This document shows positions 26,168 to 35,281 of a DNA stretch of 64,000 nucleotides, one piece after another (the first letter of the stretch is position 1; every line of letters begins with the position of its first letter). The DNA is from UBA5195 sp034432755 (lineage in GTDB: Bacteria; Chloroflexota; Anaerolineae; Anaerolineales; Villigracilaceae). The translations under genes and the position numbers were made by a program. The notes under the pieces were generated by a model. It had not been told where the DNA came from. It worked only from the letters and a program-made list of their open reading frames with translations, and did no database searches. The stretch spans positions 38,117 to 102,116 of the forward strand of contig DAOUBQ010000038.1 of NCBI GenBank assembly GCA_034432755.1. Direction: 5' to 3'.

Positions 26168-28117
26168 ATGGAACAATTACCGCAAAAGCGACAAAAAATT
26201 AATAAACGGTATTATTCCCTGAGCTCTATCCTGGCAAGTGGCATCTCTCTGCTAGCAATTGTATCGGTAGGGATTACGATTGGCATTCTATACCTTAACT
26301 TCAGCCAGCAAAGCCGCCAGGACCTGCGGCAACGCATCATGGACATTGCCGAACTGGCAGCCTTGCAACAAGATGGAGATAAGTTCGAGAAAATTACTTC
26401 GGAAGACGACCCACTTTACGAGGAATTCAGACTACAAAACCTGAAAATTCGCAAAATTGACCCCCAAATTGCCTTCGTTTACACCATGCGAAAAGACGAC
26501 CAGGGAATCTACTTCGTCGTAGATGCAGGTGAACCCGGAGAGATAGATATTGCGCGCTATGGAGAACGATACGTTGACGCCAGCTCCACCCTACAGGAGA
26601 ATTTCGACTCGCTGGAAACGGCCATTGCAGACCAGGAAATTTATACAGATGTTTATGGCTCGTTCCTGGGTGCATACGCGCCCATCCGCAATAGCAAGGG
26701 CGAACGAGTTGGCGTCATCGGGATTGATATCCGTGCTGACGATGTCATTGCCAGGGAGAAACAGTTTATTTTCATCTCCCTGGTGGTTTTCGGCGCGGCA
26801 GTCATTGTCCTGGCTTTGGCGGCATGGCTGTTCGGGTATATCGTCACCGCGCCGCTCAAAGAATTAACCCGGTCTGCGCACAAAATCGCTTCTGGCGACT
26901 TGCGTCATCGCGTGACAGTCGAGAGCATTTCGATGGAATTTGCCGAACTGGCATCCGACTTGAACAACATGACCAACGCGCTGCAAGAGACAGTGCACAC
27001 GCTGGAAACCCGCGTCGCAGAGCGCACGGCTGCTTTAGAGCAACGCACCCTGGAATTAGAAAAGAATTCTAGGCAAGCAGAACGCCGCGCCAGCCAGTTA
27101 AGGGCTGTCGCCATGGTCGCCCGAACGATTTCATCCATTCAAGATTTGCAAGACTTGTTGCCCAACATTGCATCGGTTATCAGCAAAGAATTCAATTTTT
27201 ATCACATCGGTATTTTTCTGGTGGATGAAACCAAAGAGTATGCCGTGCTGGTGGCAAGTAATTCAGAAGGCGGCCAACACATGTTGAAGCGCAATCACAA
27301 ACTGAAAATCGGAGAGGTGGGAATTGTCGGTTTCTCGGTAGCAACCGGTCAGGCGCGCATCGCGCTAGATACCGGGGAAGATGCTGCTTACTTTAACAAC
27401 CCCGACCTGCCCAACACCCGCTCTGAAATGGCGATTCCCTTACGCATCGGGGAGAACGTCATCGGCGTCCTGGATGTGCAGAGTGAGCAGACCAATGCTT
27501 TCCACCAAGACGACATCGAGTTGCTGTCGATTCTAGCGGACCAGGTCAGCATCGCCATCCAAAACGCCAGGCAATTCCAGGCAGCCCAAAAGGCTGCACA
27601 AGAATCCGAAGAAGCTTACCGCCGCTACATTCGCAGCGAATGGCAGACGCTTGTACGCGAAACCAAGCGGCTGGGGTATCGCTACTCAAAAGCCGGGGTT
27701 GGCCCGCTCAAAGCGCCAATCCAATCAACAGAGGCCGCAGAGACCGCCGCAACCGGAAAAACCAACACATCGAAAAAAGAAACCCGCCCACAGATTGTCG
27801 TGCCAATTAAACTACGCGGCGAAGTGATTGGTATTTTGAACATCACGGGCGACGGCGAGCGTCCCTGGGACGAGGATGACATTGATATAACAGAGGCCGT
27901 GGCAGAGCGCTTGGCACTGGCAATCGAAAATGCGCGCCTGCTTGAGACCTCTCAGGCTCAGGCATCCCGCGAAAGAACCATCAGCGCGGTAACGTCCCGC
28001 ATCGGCGCGTCGGTCAATTTGCGCAGCATCTTGCAAACCGCAGTTGAAGAACTCGGACGGATTATCCCTGGCTCAGATATTGTTATCCAACTCGGCACAG
28101 AGAACGTTGAGAGTTAA
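26168..28117 (+). CDS. Membrane sensor: two helices flanking a Cache/PAS-like domain, HAMP, GAF, half-GAF tail
   Basis: 649 residues and the simplest chemoreceptor-like topology of the set: helix 18-43, an extracytoplasmic single-Cache/PAS-like domain (about 44-200, with FVYTMRKDDQGIYFVVDAGE and YGSFLGAYAPIRNSKGE), helix 203-226, HAMP (227-280), coiled coil, GAF (about 325-470) with FNFYHIGIFLVDE, then a linker SEWQTLVRETKRLGYRYS and a half-GAF (540-595). The tail ends GSDIVIQL. It lacks the six-helix N-terminal block of its longer paralogues. ATG 3 bases after the previous stop. Confidence 0.85.
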   Translation: MEQLPQKRQKINKRYYSLSSILASGISLLAIVSVGITIGILYLNFSQQSRQDLRQRIMDIAELAALQQDGDKFEKITSEDDPLYEEFRLQNLKIRKIDPQIAFVYTMRKDDQGIYFVVDAGEPGEIDIARYGERYVDASSTLQENFDSLETAIADQEIYTDVYGSFLGAYAPIRNSKGERVGVIGIDIRADDVIAREKQFIFISLVVFGAAVIVLALAAWLFGYIVTAPLKELTRSAHKIASGDLRHRVTVESISMEFAELASDLNNMTNALQETVHTLETRVAERTAALEQRTLELEKNSRQAERRASQLRAVAMVARTISSIQDLQDLLPNIASVISKEFNFYHIGIFLVDETKEYAVLVASNSEGGQHMLKRNHKLKIGEVGIVGFSVATGQARIALDTGEDAAYFNNPDLPNTRSEMAIPLRIGENVIGVLDVQSEQTNAFHQDDIELLSILADQVSIAIQNARQFQAAQKAAQESEEAYRRYIRSEWQTLVRETKRLGYRYSKAGVGPLKAPIQSTEAAETAATGKTNTSKKETRPQIVVPIKLRGEVIGILNITGDGERPWDEDDIDITEAVAERLALAIENARLLETSQAQASRERTISAVTSRIGASVNLRSILQTAVEELGRIIPGSDIVIQLGTENVES

Positions 28118-28130
28118 TGAGGCAGTGACT

Positions 28131-29882
28131 ATGAGACACCGTTTTAAAAGCCTGTTATCTTTAGCGGAAGACTCCAACGCCAATGATGTGCGTTTACTGC
28201 AAAACAGCCTGTTAGTGATAACAGCTGCCACTCTAGTTATCATGGTCGCTTTAGGAATGTTTCTTCCCGGCCAAAGCACGACCATATATGTTTTGGCTTT
28301 TGCGGTGGTAGGTCTTCTCGGCATGTACGTTTTGTCGCTCAAAAGAATTTATTGGCCCGCAAGGATATTTCCTCCAATTATTTTACTGACAGGCCTGACA
28401 TATATCGCCATGCAATCACATGGCCTTCGTGATTCATCGTTAAGCGGGTTTCCTATCGCCATCTTAATGGCCAGCTTATTCATTGGCAAGCGAGCCATTC
28501 CCTTCATTACAGCATTGGCCATCGCAAGCATCCTGTTCTTAGGCTACCGAGACATGACCGGACTGACAAAATCTGTGATAGCACAGCAAACCGGAGTTGC
28601 CATCATCGCAATCTACGCCATATCGCAAGTGACAATCGCCGCAATCATCAACAGCTTGATGGAGCGTCTGATAACTGCGCTCAAAAAATCGCAAGAAAAT
28701 GAAAAAGCCCAAATACAGGCAAACGAAGCACTCCGCCAGCTTCAATCTACCCTGGAAGAAAAAATCGCTGAACGCACCCTTGAGATGGAACAGCGTTCGC
28801 ATGAGTTATCGAATCGCACGGTAGAACTGGAGTTGGCAAACATTCGCAACCAGCGGCGCGCAGCACAGCTACAGGCCATTGCCGATACAACCAAAGCCAT
28901 TGCCAATACACGCAGTCTCGAAGCGTTGTTGCCGCGTATCGTGAACGTTGTAAGTGAACGGTTCAATTTTTACCACGTCGGGATTTTCCTGACAGATGAA
29001 GCCAACCAATTTGCCATCTTGAGCGCGGCGAACTCCGAAGGCGGCAAGCGGATGCTGACGCGCGGTCACCGGCTGGAAGTAGGAACGCAAGGAATAGTCG
29101 GCTATGTCACCGCAAGCGGTAAACCACGGATTGCGCTAGACACTGGCGCAGACGCGGTCTTTTTTAACAACCCCGACCTGCCCGATACCCATTCGGAAAT
29201 GGCTATCCCGCTGCTCATCAACAACCGGGTTATTGGCGCGTTGGATATTCAGAGCAGGCAATCGAACGCTTTTAGCCAAGAAGATGTTGAGGTGCTTTCT
29301 ACTCTGGCAGACCAGATTAGCATCGCCATTGAAACAGCCCGCCTGCTTGAAACCAGCCAGAAAGCCTTCGCTGAGGTAGATACCATCTATCGTCAGTATC
29401 TGCAACGTGAATGGAGCCGCTTGAGCGCGACCGAAGACGTCATCGGGTTCCAATATACCGTCACTGGCGCGCAGCCCTTGAAGTCCAGGCTGCAAGCCAG
29501 GGGAATCGACCAATCCCTGACGAGCGGCCAAGTCACGGTTGAAGCCGGAGAAAACGCGACCCTGACGGTACCGATTAAGGTGCGCGGTGAAACTATCGGC
29601 ATACTGAACATTCGCGTTCCCAACAAAAACATCTGGAAACAAGATGAAGTTGCGATTGCGCAGGCCATTGCTGACCGCGTAGCCGTCTCCGCTGAAAATG
29701 CCCGGCTATTCCAAGAGTCGCAACTGCGCGCTGAAAAAGAACGCACCATCGGTCGAATTTCTGAAAAGTTAAGTACATCCGTCAACCTGGAAAATATCTT
29801 CCGCACAGCATTACAGGAACTCGGGCAACTTGTTCCAGGTTCACAGGTGTTCGTCGAGTTTGAAACCGACCAGCCAGCCTGA
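28131..29882 (+). CDS. Membrane sensor: six helices, coiled coil, GAF, half-GAF tail
   Basis: 583 residues from the ATG at 28131, which has GAGG at 28119-28122; the frame is open further upstream to 28044 but that would overlap the previous gene. About six helices fill residues 20-175 with no extracytoplasmic domain. A coiled coil (LEEKIAERTLEMEQRS) leads to GAF (about 265-410) with FNFYHVGIFLTDE and AVFFNNPDLPDTHSE. The linker has LQREWSRLSATEDVIGFQY, then a half-GAF (IPIKVRGETIG is read here as VPIKVRGETIG) and the tail ENIFRTALQELGQLVPGS. Architecture is closest to the copies at 15082 and 32715. Confidence 0.84.
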   Translation: MRHRFKSLLSLAEDSNANDVRLLQNSLLVITAATLVIMVALGMFLPGQSTTIYVLAFAVVGLLGMYVLSLKRIYWPARIFPPIILLTGLTYIAMQSHGLRDSSLSGFPIAILMASLFIGKRAIPFITALAIASILFLGYRDMTGLTKSVIAQQTGVAIIAIYAISQVTIAAIINSLMERLITALKKSQENEKAQIQANEALRQLQSTLEEKIAERTLEMEQRSHELSNRTVELELANIRNQRRAAQLQAIADTTKAIANTRSLEALLPRIVNVVSERFNFYHVGIFLTDEANQFAILSAANSEGGKRMLTRGHRLEVGTQGIVGYVTASGKPRIALDTGADAVFFNNPDLPDTHSEMAIPLLINNRVIGALDIQSRQSNAFSQEDVEVLSTLADQISIAIETARLLETSQKAFAEVDTIYRQYLQREWSRLSATEDVIGFQYTVTGAQPLKSRLQARGIDQSLTSGQVTVEAGENATLTVPIKVRGETIGILNIRVPNKNIWKQDEVAIAQAIADRVAVSAENARLFQESQLRAEKERTIGRISEKLSTSVNLENIFRTALQELGQLVPGSQVFVEFETDQPA

Positions 29883-29898
29883 CAACAGGATTTTTCGC

Positions 29899-32718
29899 AT
29901 GAACAGATTGAATTTGCTTTATCGTGCCTTGTCACCATCCACACGCAGAGTGTTTTGGATAGTCACTATCATTGCGATTGTGCTGACCATCTTCAGCATC
30001 GCCTTATTTCAGTCGCTCCTTTTATCGGGTTCCATGCTGGAACTGATTGGAGTTTTAATCCCCTACGCGCTGGCCTTTATTGCCATCCTCAGTGCCATCA
30101 GCCTGTTATACAACCGCATTCAGTTTGGGGTCTGGCTATTTTTCACAAGCACCCTGACTGCCATGCTGATTGCGCCTTTCATTCAGGAAGGAGTTGCGTT
30201 TGCAGCAGCCGTGCTGGTTCTGGTCGTCACCGTCCTGATTCCACTGCAAACCAGCGGCGGACGCAATGCGACGTTGATTGCGCTACTCGGTTTTGTTATA
30301 GCCGGCCTAATTATCGCAGTCGATATCTTCTGGACAGGCGCGCGCGCCAGAGTCGCTGTGCGCGACGTACCAAGTATTCAGGCCGTCACAATCGCCCTGG
30401 GGCTTATCTTAGTGATAGCCATCGCGGCCCTCTACCCATCACTTAATATCCGCACCAAACTCCTGGTCATCAGCCTGGGAGCCAGTTTAGTCTCCGTTGT
30501 GGCGGTGGCAGGCGCCTCCTCGTTTTACACACAAGCCGCTCTCACCCAAAACACGCGCGAAAATCTGCTCACAAGCGCCGAGCATACAGCCAAAACAATT
30601 GATGACTACATCAAAATCAACCAGGAAATCATCCAGGCCGAAGCAGGCCTGCCGGCGCTTATCCGCTATCTATCTTCTCCTGAAACAGAGCGCAGGGGAT
30701 TGGCCGATGTGCAAGTTACATTGCAAAAGCTTGCCGAGCGTGATGTGCAAAACATCCGCTCTTATGCGCTTTTAGACAAGAATGGCAATATCGTGTGGGA
30801 TACCCGCGCCATCCTGATTTCTAACCCCCGATCGGCCACAGCCAACGATCAGTTTTTCCAAATTCCGTACAAAACCGGTAAGCCTTATATCAGCCCGGTG
30901 CGCTTTGCGCCCACTGGCACAGACCGCGTATTTTATATCAGTGCGCCGGTGCGCGACCCCTACAACAAAAATATTTTAGGGGTGCTTGCCATAGAAATGC
31001 ACGCTTCGGTGTTTGAAGACATTCTGCGCCAAAATACTGAAGCAGCAGGAGAAAAATCATACGCCATTTTGCTCGATGAATATAACATCATCCTTGCCGA
31101 CCCCAACTACCCAGAGCGCACCAGTCGTTCCATCAATTTATTACAAGATGCACAAATTGCTTTCCTGAAATCGCAAAAGCGGCTCGAACAAAACGTCAAC
31201 GCCGCACAAATGTCGCTCGATATGAACGCCTTTACGCGTGGATTAAGCAACATCAACACAATGCCATTTTTCGAGAGCAATGACAGCGTTTTTGGAGAAC
31301 CAACGCAAGGTGCGGCGGTATATTTGAGCAAACAACCCTGGAAAGTTGCTTATGTGCAGCCCTCCTCGATTGCCTTGGCGCCCGTCCTCCAACAAACCCG
31401 CACGATTACCGCCTCCGCGCTAATAACCAGTTTCTTACTAGGCATATTCACGCTCTTCGTCTCCCGCACAATTACCAACCCGGTTTCACAGCTGACTCGC
31501 GCCGCCGAACAAATTTCAAACGGAAACCTCGAGGCCCGCGCCAATGTTCGCTCCAACGATGAGATAGGCGTTCTGGCAGACACCCTCAATGCCATGAGCG
31601 ACCAACTGAAACAAACCCTGACCGGGCTGGAAACCATCATCGCCGAGCGCACTGCCGACCTGGAACAGCGCGGGCAAGAGCTCATCCAGCGTTCCCGCGA
31701 GCTAGAATTGGCAAACCAACGCTCCGAGCGCCGCGCAGCCCAATTGCTGGCCGTTTCAACGGTATCGAACGCCATCGCAACCGTCCAAAACCTGGACGAA
31801 CTGCTGCCTCTCATCACCCAAACCATTAGCGAAAACTTTGGCTTCTATCACATTGGCATTTTTCTCAATGATTCCAGCAATCAATATGCCATTCTGCGCG
31901 CCGCAAACAGCCAGGGAGGTCAGCGCATGTTACGGCGCGGCCACCGCCTCAAAATTGGCGAAACCGGCATTGTCGGAAATGTTATAGCAACAGGACGCCC
32001 ACGCATTGCGTTGGACACTGGAACCGACGCTGTCTTCTTTGACAATCCCGACCTGCCCGATACGAGATCCGAAATGGCCCTACCGCTGCGCGACGGCCCG
32101 ATTGTAATTGGCGCGCTCGATGTGCAAAGCACCGAATCGAATGCCTTTTCAGAAGAAGACATAGAAATCCTCAGCGCACTGGCGGGGCAAGTCAGCATCG
32201 CCATTCGCAACGCACGCCTATTCGATGAAATTCAGCGCTCTCAAGCAGAATTGCAAAGCCTGTTACAGCAAGACACACGCCGCCAATGGCGTAGCGCCAC
32301 CAGCAGCATAGCGCATCTCGGTTATTACTACGACGGCGCAGCGCTCACTCCAATCGAAAAACCTATCGAAAAACCCGCCCAAACTCTTCTTATTCCAATT
32401 ACCGTTCGCGGGCAAATCATCGGAAACCTGGGCATCCAACCACCCACTGGGCGCGACCTAAAACCCGATGAGATGGATGTCATCAAAGCAGTGAGCGAAC
32501 GGCTTGCCATCTCAGCAGAAAACGCACGCCTGCTCGAAGATTCACAAAAACGCGCCGTTAAAGAACAAATCATTGGCGAAATTTCGGCCAAAATCAGCAC
32601 ATCCATCAACCTTGAAAACATCCTGCAAACAGCCGTTGAAGAACTGGGACAAGCCCTCAGCGGGTCACAGGTCTCTATTCGGCTCAAAAACAGCCCCAAA
32701 ACAGGAAAGAAACTATGA
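29899..32718 (+). CDS. Membrane sensor: multi-helix N-terminus, Cache-like domain, HAMP, GAF, half-GAF tail
   Basis: 939 residues from the ATG at 29899, with AGGA 8 bases upstream; an open frame reaches back to 29830 but inside the previous gene. N-terminal helices are followed by a double-Cache-like domain (about 230-490) with SYALLDKNGNIVWDTRA and FYISAPVRDPYNKNILGV. A membrane helix, HAMP (IADTLNAMSDQLKQT region read as VLADTLNAMSDQL), coiled coil and GAF follow, with FGFYHIGIFLND and AVFFDNPDLPDTRSE. The half-GAF reads IPITVRGQIIGNLGI and the tail ENILQTAVEELGQALSGS. Its stop overlaps the next gene by ATGA. Confidence 0.85.
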   Translation: MNRLNLLYRALSPSTRRVFWIVTIIAIVLTIFSIALFQSLLLSGSMLELIGVLIPYALAFIAILSAISLLYNRIQFGVWLFFTSTLTAMLIAPFIQEGVAFAAAVLVLVVTVLIPLQTSGGRNATLIALLGFVIAGLIIAVDIFWTGARARVAVRDVPSIQAVTIALGLILVIAIAALYPSLNIRTKLLVISLGASLVSVVAVAGASSFYTQAALTQNTRENLLTSAEHTAKTIDDYIKINQEIIQAEAGLPALIRYLSSPETERRGLADVQVTLQKLAERDVQNIRSYALLDKNGNIVWDTRAILISNPRSATANDQFFQIPYKTGKPYISPVRFAPTGTDRVFYISAPVRDPYNKNILGVLAIEMHASVFEDILRQNTEAAGEKSYAILLDEYNIILADPNYPERTSRSINLLQDAQIAFLKSQKRLEQNVNAAQMSLDMNAFTRGLSNINTMPFFESNDSVFGEPTQGAAVYLSKQPWKVAYVQPSSIALAPVLQQTRTITASALITSFLLGIFTLFVSRTITNPVSQLTRAAEQISNGNLEARANVRSNDEIGVLADTLNAMSDQLKQTLTGLETIIAERTADLEQRGQELIQRSRELELANQRSERRAAQLLAVSTVSNAIATVQNLDELLPLITQTISENFGFYHIGIFLNDSSNQYAILRAANSQGGQRMLRRGHRLKIGETGIVGNVIATGRPRIALDTGTDAVFFDNPDLPDTRSEMALPLRDGPIVIGALDVQSTESNAFSEEDIEILSALAGQVSIAIRNARLFDEIQRSQAELQSLLQQDTRRQWRSATSSIAHLGYYYDGAALTPIEKPIEKPAQTLLIPITVRGQIIGNLGIQPPTGRDLKPDEMDVIKAVSERLAISAENARLLEDSQKRAVKEQIIGEISAKISTSINLENILQTAVEELGQALSGSQVSIRLKNSPKTGKKL

Positions 32719-34487
32719 AGAAGTGGCAATTCTTTGCCCCGCCGGTTTTTTCAGAGGACGAAGAAAAAACCAGCCGCGCTGTTGCGCTACGCCAGGTACA
32801 AATCACGCTCTTCACGTTGACCGTGGCAGTTATACCTGTGGCCATTTTTAACATATCGTTGCGCCCAGTACTGCTCCCACTCACGCTCGCCATTCTTCTC
32901 ATCCTCACTGTAAGCTACTTCATCAGCCAACGAGGCTACATCAATTTCGCCAGCCACCTGACCGTTACCACCATAATGGTCGGCATCATTTTACTCGACT
33001 ACACAGGCCGAGGACAAACGCGCCCGCTCTTAATTTTCTCTATCATTCCCATTTTTGTCAGCGGCCTCTTGCTTGGCTTTCGCGCTACAATCGTAACAGC
33101 GGCTATCATGGGCATTGCACACGGCATACTGGTTTATCTGGACATCCTCGATGTATACCCCTTCCCACCCACCAACATCCCCGCCATCCAAAACATGGTC
33201 TTGCCAGGGGTGGGGTATCTTGGCGCAGCCGTTTTGCTGCAATTTGCCTTGCAGCGCATCCAAACCTTGCTTGAACGCACCCAAACCAACGAACAGACTG
33301 CGCGTGAAATGAATGCCCTGCTCGAAGAATCGCAACGCGAACTGCAAGAATACATTGCACGGCTGGAAATCACTACGCAGGAATTAAAACAACAATCGGA
33401 TGCGCTCACCCGCCAAACCCAAGAACTCGAAGAAGCCAACCAGGCGAACCGCCGCCGCGCGCTTCAGTTCCAAACCGTTGCCGAAATTTCACGCGCTATC
33501 ACAGAAATCCGCGAGCTGAACGAACTGCTGCCCAAGATTGCCCAAACCGTAAGCGCCAAACTCGGTCACTACCATGCCGGCATCTTTCTGCTTGACCACG
33601 AAGAACGCTACGCGGTGCTGGCAGCCAGCAACAGCGAGGGCGGGCAAAGGATGCTCCAGCGCGGTCACCGGTTAGAAGTGGGTAAAAAAGGCATCGTAGG
33701 GTATGTCGCAGGAACAGGAATCCCTCGCGTTGCATTAGATGTAGGCCAAGATGCCATTTACTTCGACAACCCTGACCTGCCCAAAACTCGCTCCGAAATT
33801 GCCCTGCCGCTCAACGCTCAAGAGCGCGTGATTGGCGTTTTGGACGTGCAAAGTACCGAACCAAACGCCTTCGACCAGCAAGATATTGAAATTCTCTCCA
33901 CGCTGGCCTCTCAAATTGGCGCAGCCATTGAAAACGCGCGCCTGTTCCAGGAAACCCAAAAATCCCTGCTCGAAGCGCAATCACTTTACCGTCAGTTCAT
34001 CCAAAGCGGCTGGTCGAGCCTAACTCGCAAACGGAAACTGACTGGCTTCCGCTACAACTCGGTCAACGTCACACCTACCGAGCCAATTGATGCAGAAATC
34101 GCCGAACGTGCAGCCAACGAAAAAATCCTGGTCGAAGCACGCGAACAGACAACAAAAATGACCATTCCCATCCTCTTGCGCGGAGAAGTGCTAGGTGTTC
34201 TTGATGTGCAAACCAGCGGCAAACGCACATGGAGTCAGGATGAAATCGATGTTGCTCAGGCCATTGCCGAGCGGGTGGCCCTGGCCGCTGAAAATGCCCG
34301 GCTATTCGAACAAACCACCGAACGCGCAGAGCGAGAACGTAAAGTCTCTGAAATTACCTCAAAAATACGCTCCAGCAACGACCCCAACGAGATGATTCAA
34401 ATTGCCTTAAATGAATTAAAGCAAACACTAAACGTCAAGGATGCGCGCATTCTTCCCTACCAACCTGCACAGCAAGAAAAAGGCTAG
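32715..34487 (+). CDS. Membrane sensor: six helices, coiled coil, GAF, half-GAF tail
   Basis: 590 residues starting in the ATGA overlap. About six helices (30-175) with short loops, then an unusually long coiled coil (about 180-250, QRELQEYIARLEITTQELKQ) before GAF (about 265-420) with LGHYHAGIFLLDH and AIYFDNPDLPKTRSE. The linker SGWSSLTRKRKLTGFRYNSV leads to a half-GAF (IPILLRGEVLGVLDVQ) and the shorter tail MIQIALNELKQTLNVKDARILPY. It is the last membrane sensor; ParA follows after 8 bases. Confidence 0.84.
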   Translation: MKKWQFFAPPVFSEDEEKTSRAVALRQVQITLFTLTVAVIPVAIFNISLRPVLLPLTLAILLILTVSYFISQRGYINFASHLTVTTIMVGIILLDYTGRGQTRPLLIFSIIPIFVSGLLLGFRATIVTAAIMGIAHGILVYLDILDVYPFPPTNIPAIQNMVLPGVGYLGAAVLLQFALQRIQTLLERTQTNEQTAREMNALLEESQRELQEYIARLEITTQELKQQSDALTRQTQELEEANQANRRRALQFQTVAEISRAITEIRELNELLPKIAQTVSAKLGHYHAGIFLLDHEERYAVLAASNSEGGQRMLQRGHRLEVGKKGIVGYVAGTGIPRVALDVGQDAIYFDNPDLPKTRSEIALPLNAQERVIGVLDVQSTEPNAFDQQDIEILSTLASQIGAAIENARLFQETQKSLLEAQSLYRQFIQSGWSSLTRKRKLTGFRYNSVNVTPTEPIDAEIAERAANEKILVEAREQTTKMTIPILLRGEVLGVLDVQTSGKRTWSQDEIDVAQAIAERVALAAENARLFEQTTERAERERKVSEITSKIRSSNDPNEMIQIALNELKQTLNVKDARILPYQPAQQEKG

Positions 34488-34495
34488 GAGGACGT

Positions 34496-35281
34496 ATGGT
34501 ATATGTTATCGCTATTTCAAACGAAAAGGGTGGCGTAGCCAAGACCACCACAACTTACTCGTTGGGGGCTTCGCTGGCAGAAATCGGGAAGAAAGTCCTG
34601 CTCATCGACCTGGACCCGCAAGGCAATTTAACCCTTGCCAACGGCATCGAACCTGGAAAAGCGGAAAATACCAGTGCCGACGTCATCATGTCGGGGCTTG
34701 CTATTCAAGAAGCCGTGCGCAAAACCAGCACCCCTCGCCTGGAGCTTGTCCCATCCAGCCCAGCGCTCACAGAAGCAGAACAAAACCTGCCTGTTCGCAG
34801 CAACTATGCTTTTGGCTTGAACCATGCCCTGCGCAAAGAAACCCTCGAATACGATTACGTCCTTTTAGATTGCCCGCCATCCATGGGAGCAATCACCTAC
34901 AATGCCCTGACCGCCGCCGAATTGCTCATTGTTCCAACCCAGGCAGAATATTTTTCAGCATACGCCCTGCGCGATATGATGACCCTGATTCGCCGCGTAC
35001 GGCGAGATTCCAACCCACGCCTGGCCTACCGCATTCTCATTACCCTGTTAGACCAGCGCAACCGCACTCACAAAGTCATCCGCGAACAACTCGAACAAAC
35101 CTTTGGAAGCGGCTTGTTCCAAACGGTCATCGAAATAGACACCCGCTTACGAGAAAGTCCCATTATTGGTTTGCCTATTACCCAATATCGCCCTAACAGC
35201 CGTGGCTCGCAGCAATATCGTGTTCTGGCCCAGGAGTTAATTGAATATGTCCAGCAACAAAAAAATTCGCAATCGGCTTGA
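34496..35281 (+). CDS. ParA/Soj-like positioning ATPase
   Basis: 261 residues with the deviant Walker A NEKGGVAKTTT (residues 9-19), LLIDLDPQGN, and LLDCPP as Walker B: a ParA/MinD-family ATPase of the Soj type. Such proteins form ATP-dependent gradients on DNA or membrane and position plasmids, chromosome origins, chemoreceptor arrays or other cargo. No ParB and no parS-like repeats are next to it. It has the strongest ribosome site of the cluster (AGGAGG, 34487-34492), and its 3' end overlaps the hybrid kinase by 35 bases. The setting points to positioning of the receptor-kinase assembly, like ParC of chemotaxis arrays, rather than chromosome segregation. This role is inference. Confidence 0.85.
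   Translation: MVYVIAISNEKGGVAKTTTTYSLGASLAEIGKKVLLIDLDPQGNLTLANGIEPGKAENTSADVIMSGLAIQEAVRKTSTPRLELVPSSPALTEAEQNLPVRSNYAFGLNHALRKETLEYDYVLLDCPPSMGAITYNALTAAELLIVPTQAEYFSAYALRDMMTLIRRVRRDSNPRLAYRILITLLDQRNRTHKVIREQLEQTFGSGLFQTVIEIDTRLRESPIIGLPITQYRPNSRGSQQYRVLAQELIEYVQQQKNSQSA

Noticed and set aside
28044..28130. Upstream extension of the sensor gene
   Set aside because: It runs inside the previous gene in another frame; ATG 28131 has its own GAGG site.
10930..34487. Phytochrome or cyanobacteriochrome photosensors
   Set aside because: No chromophore-binding Cys or phytochrome PHY domain was seen in the GAF domains.
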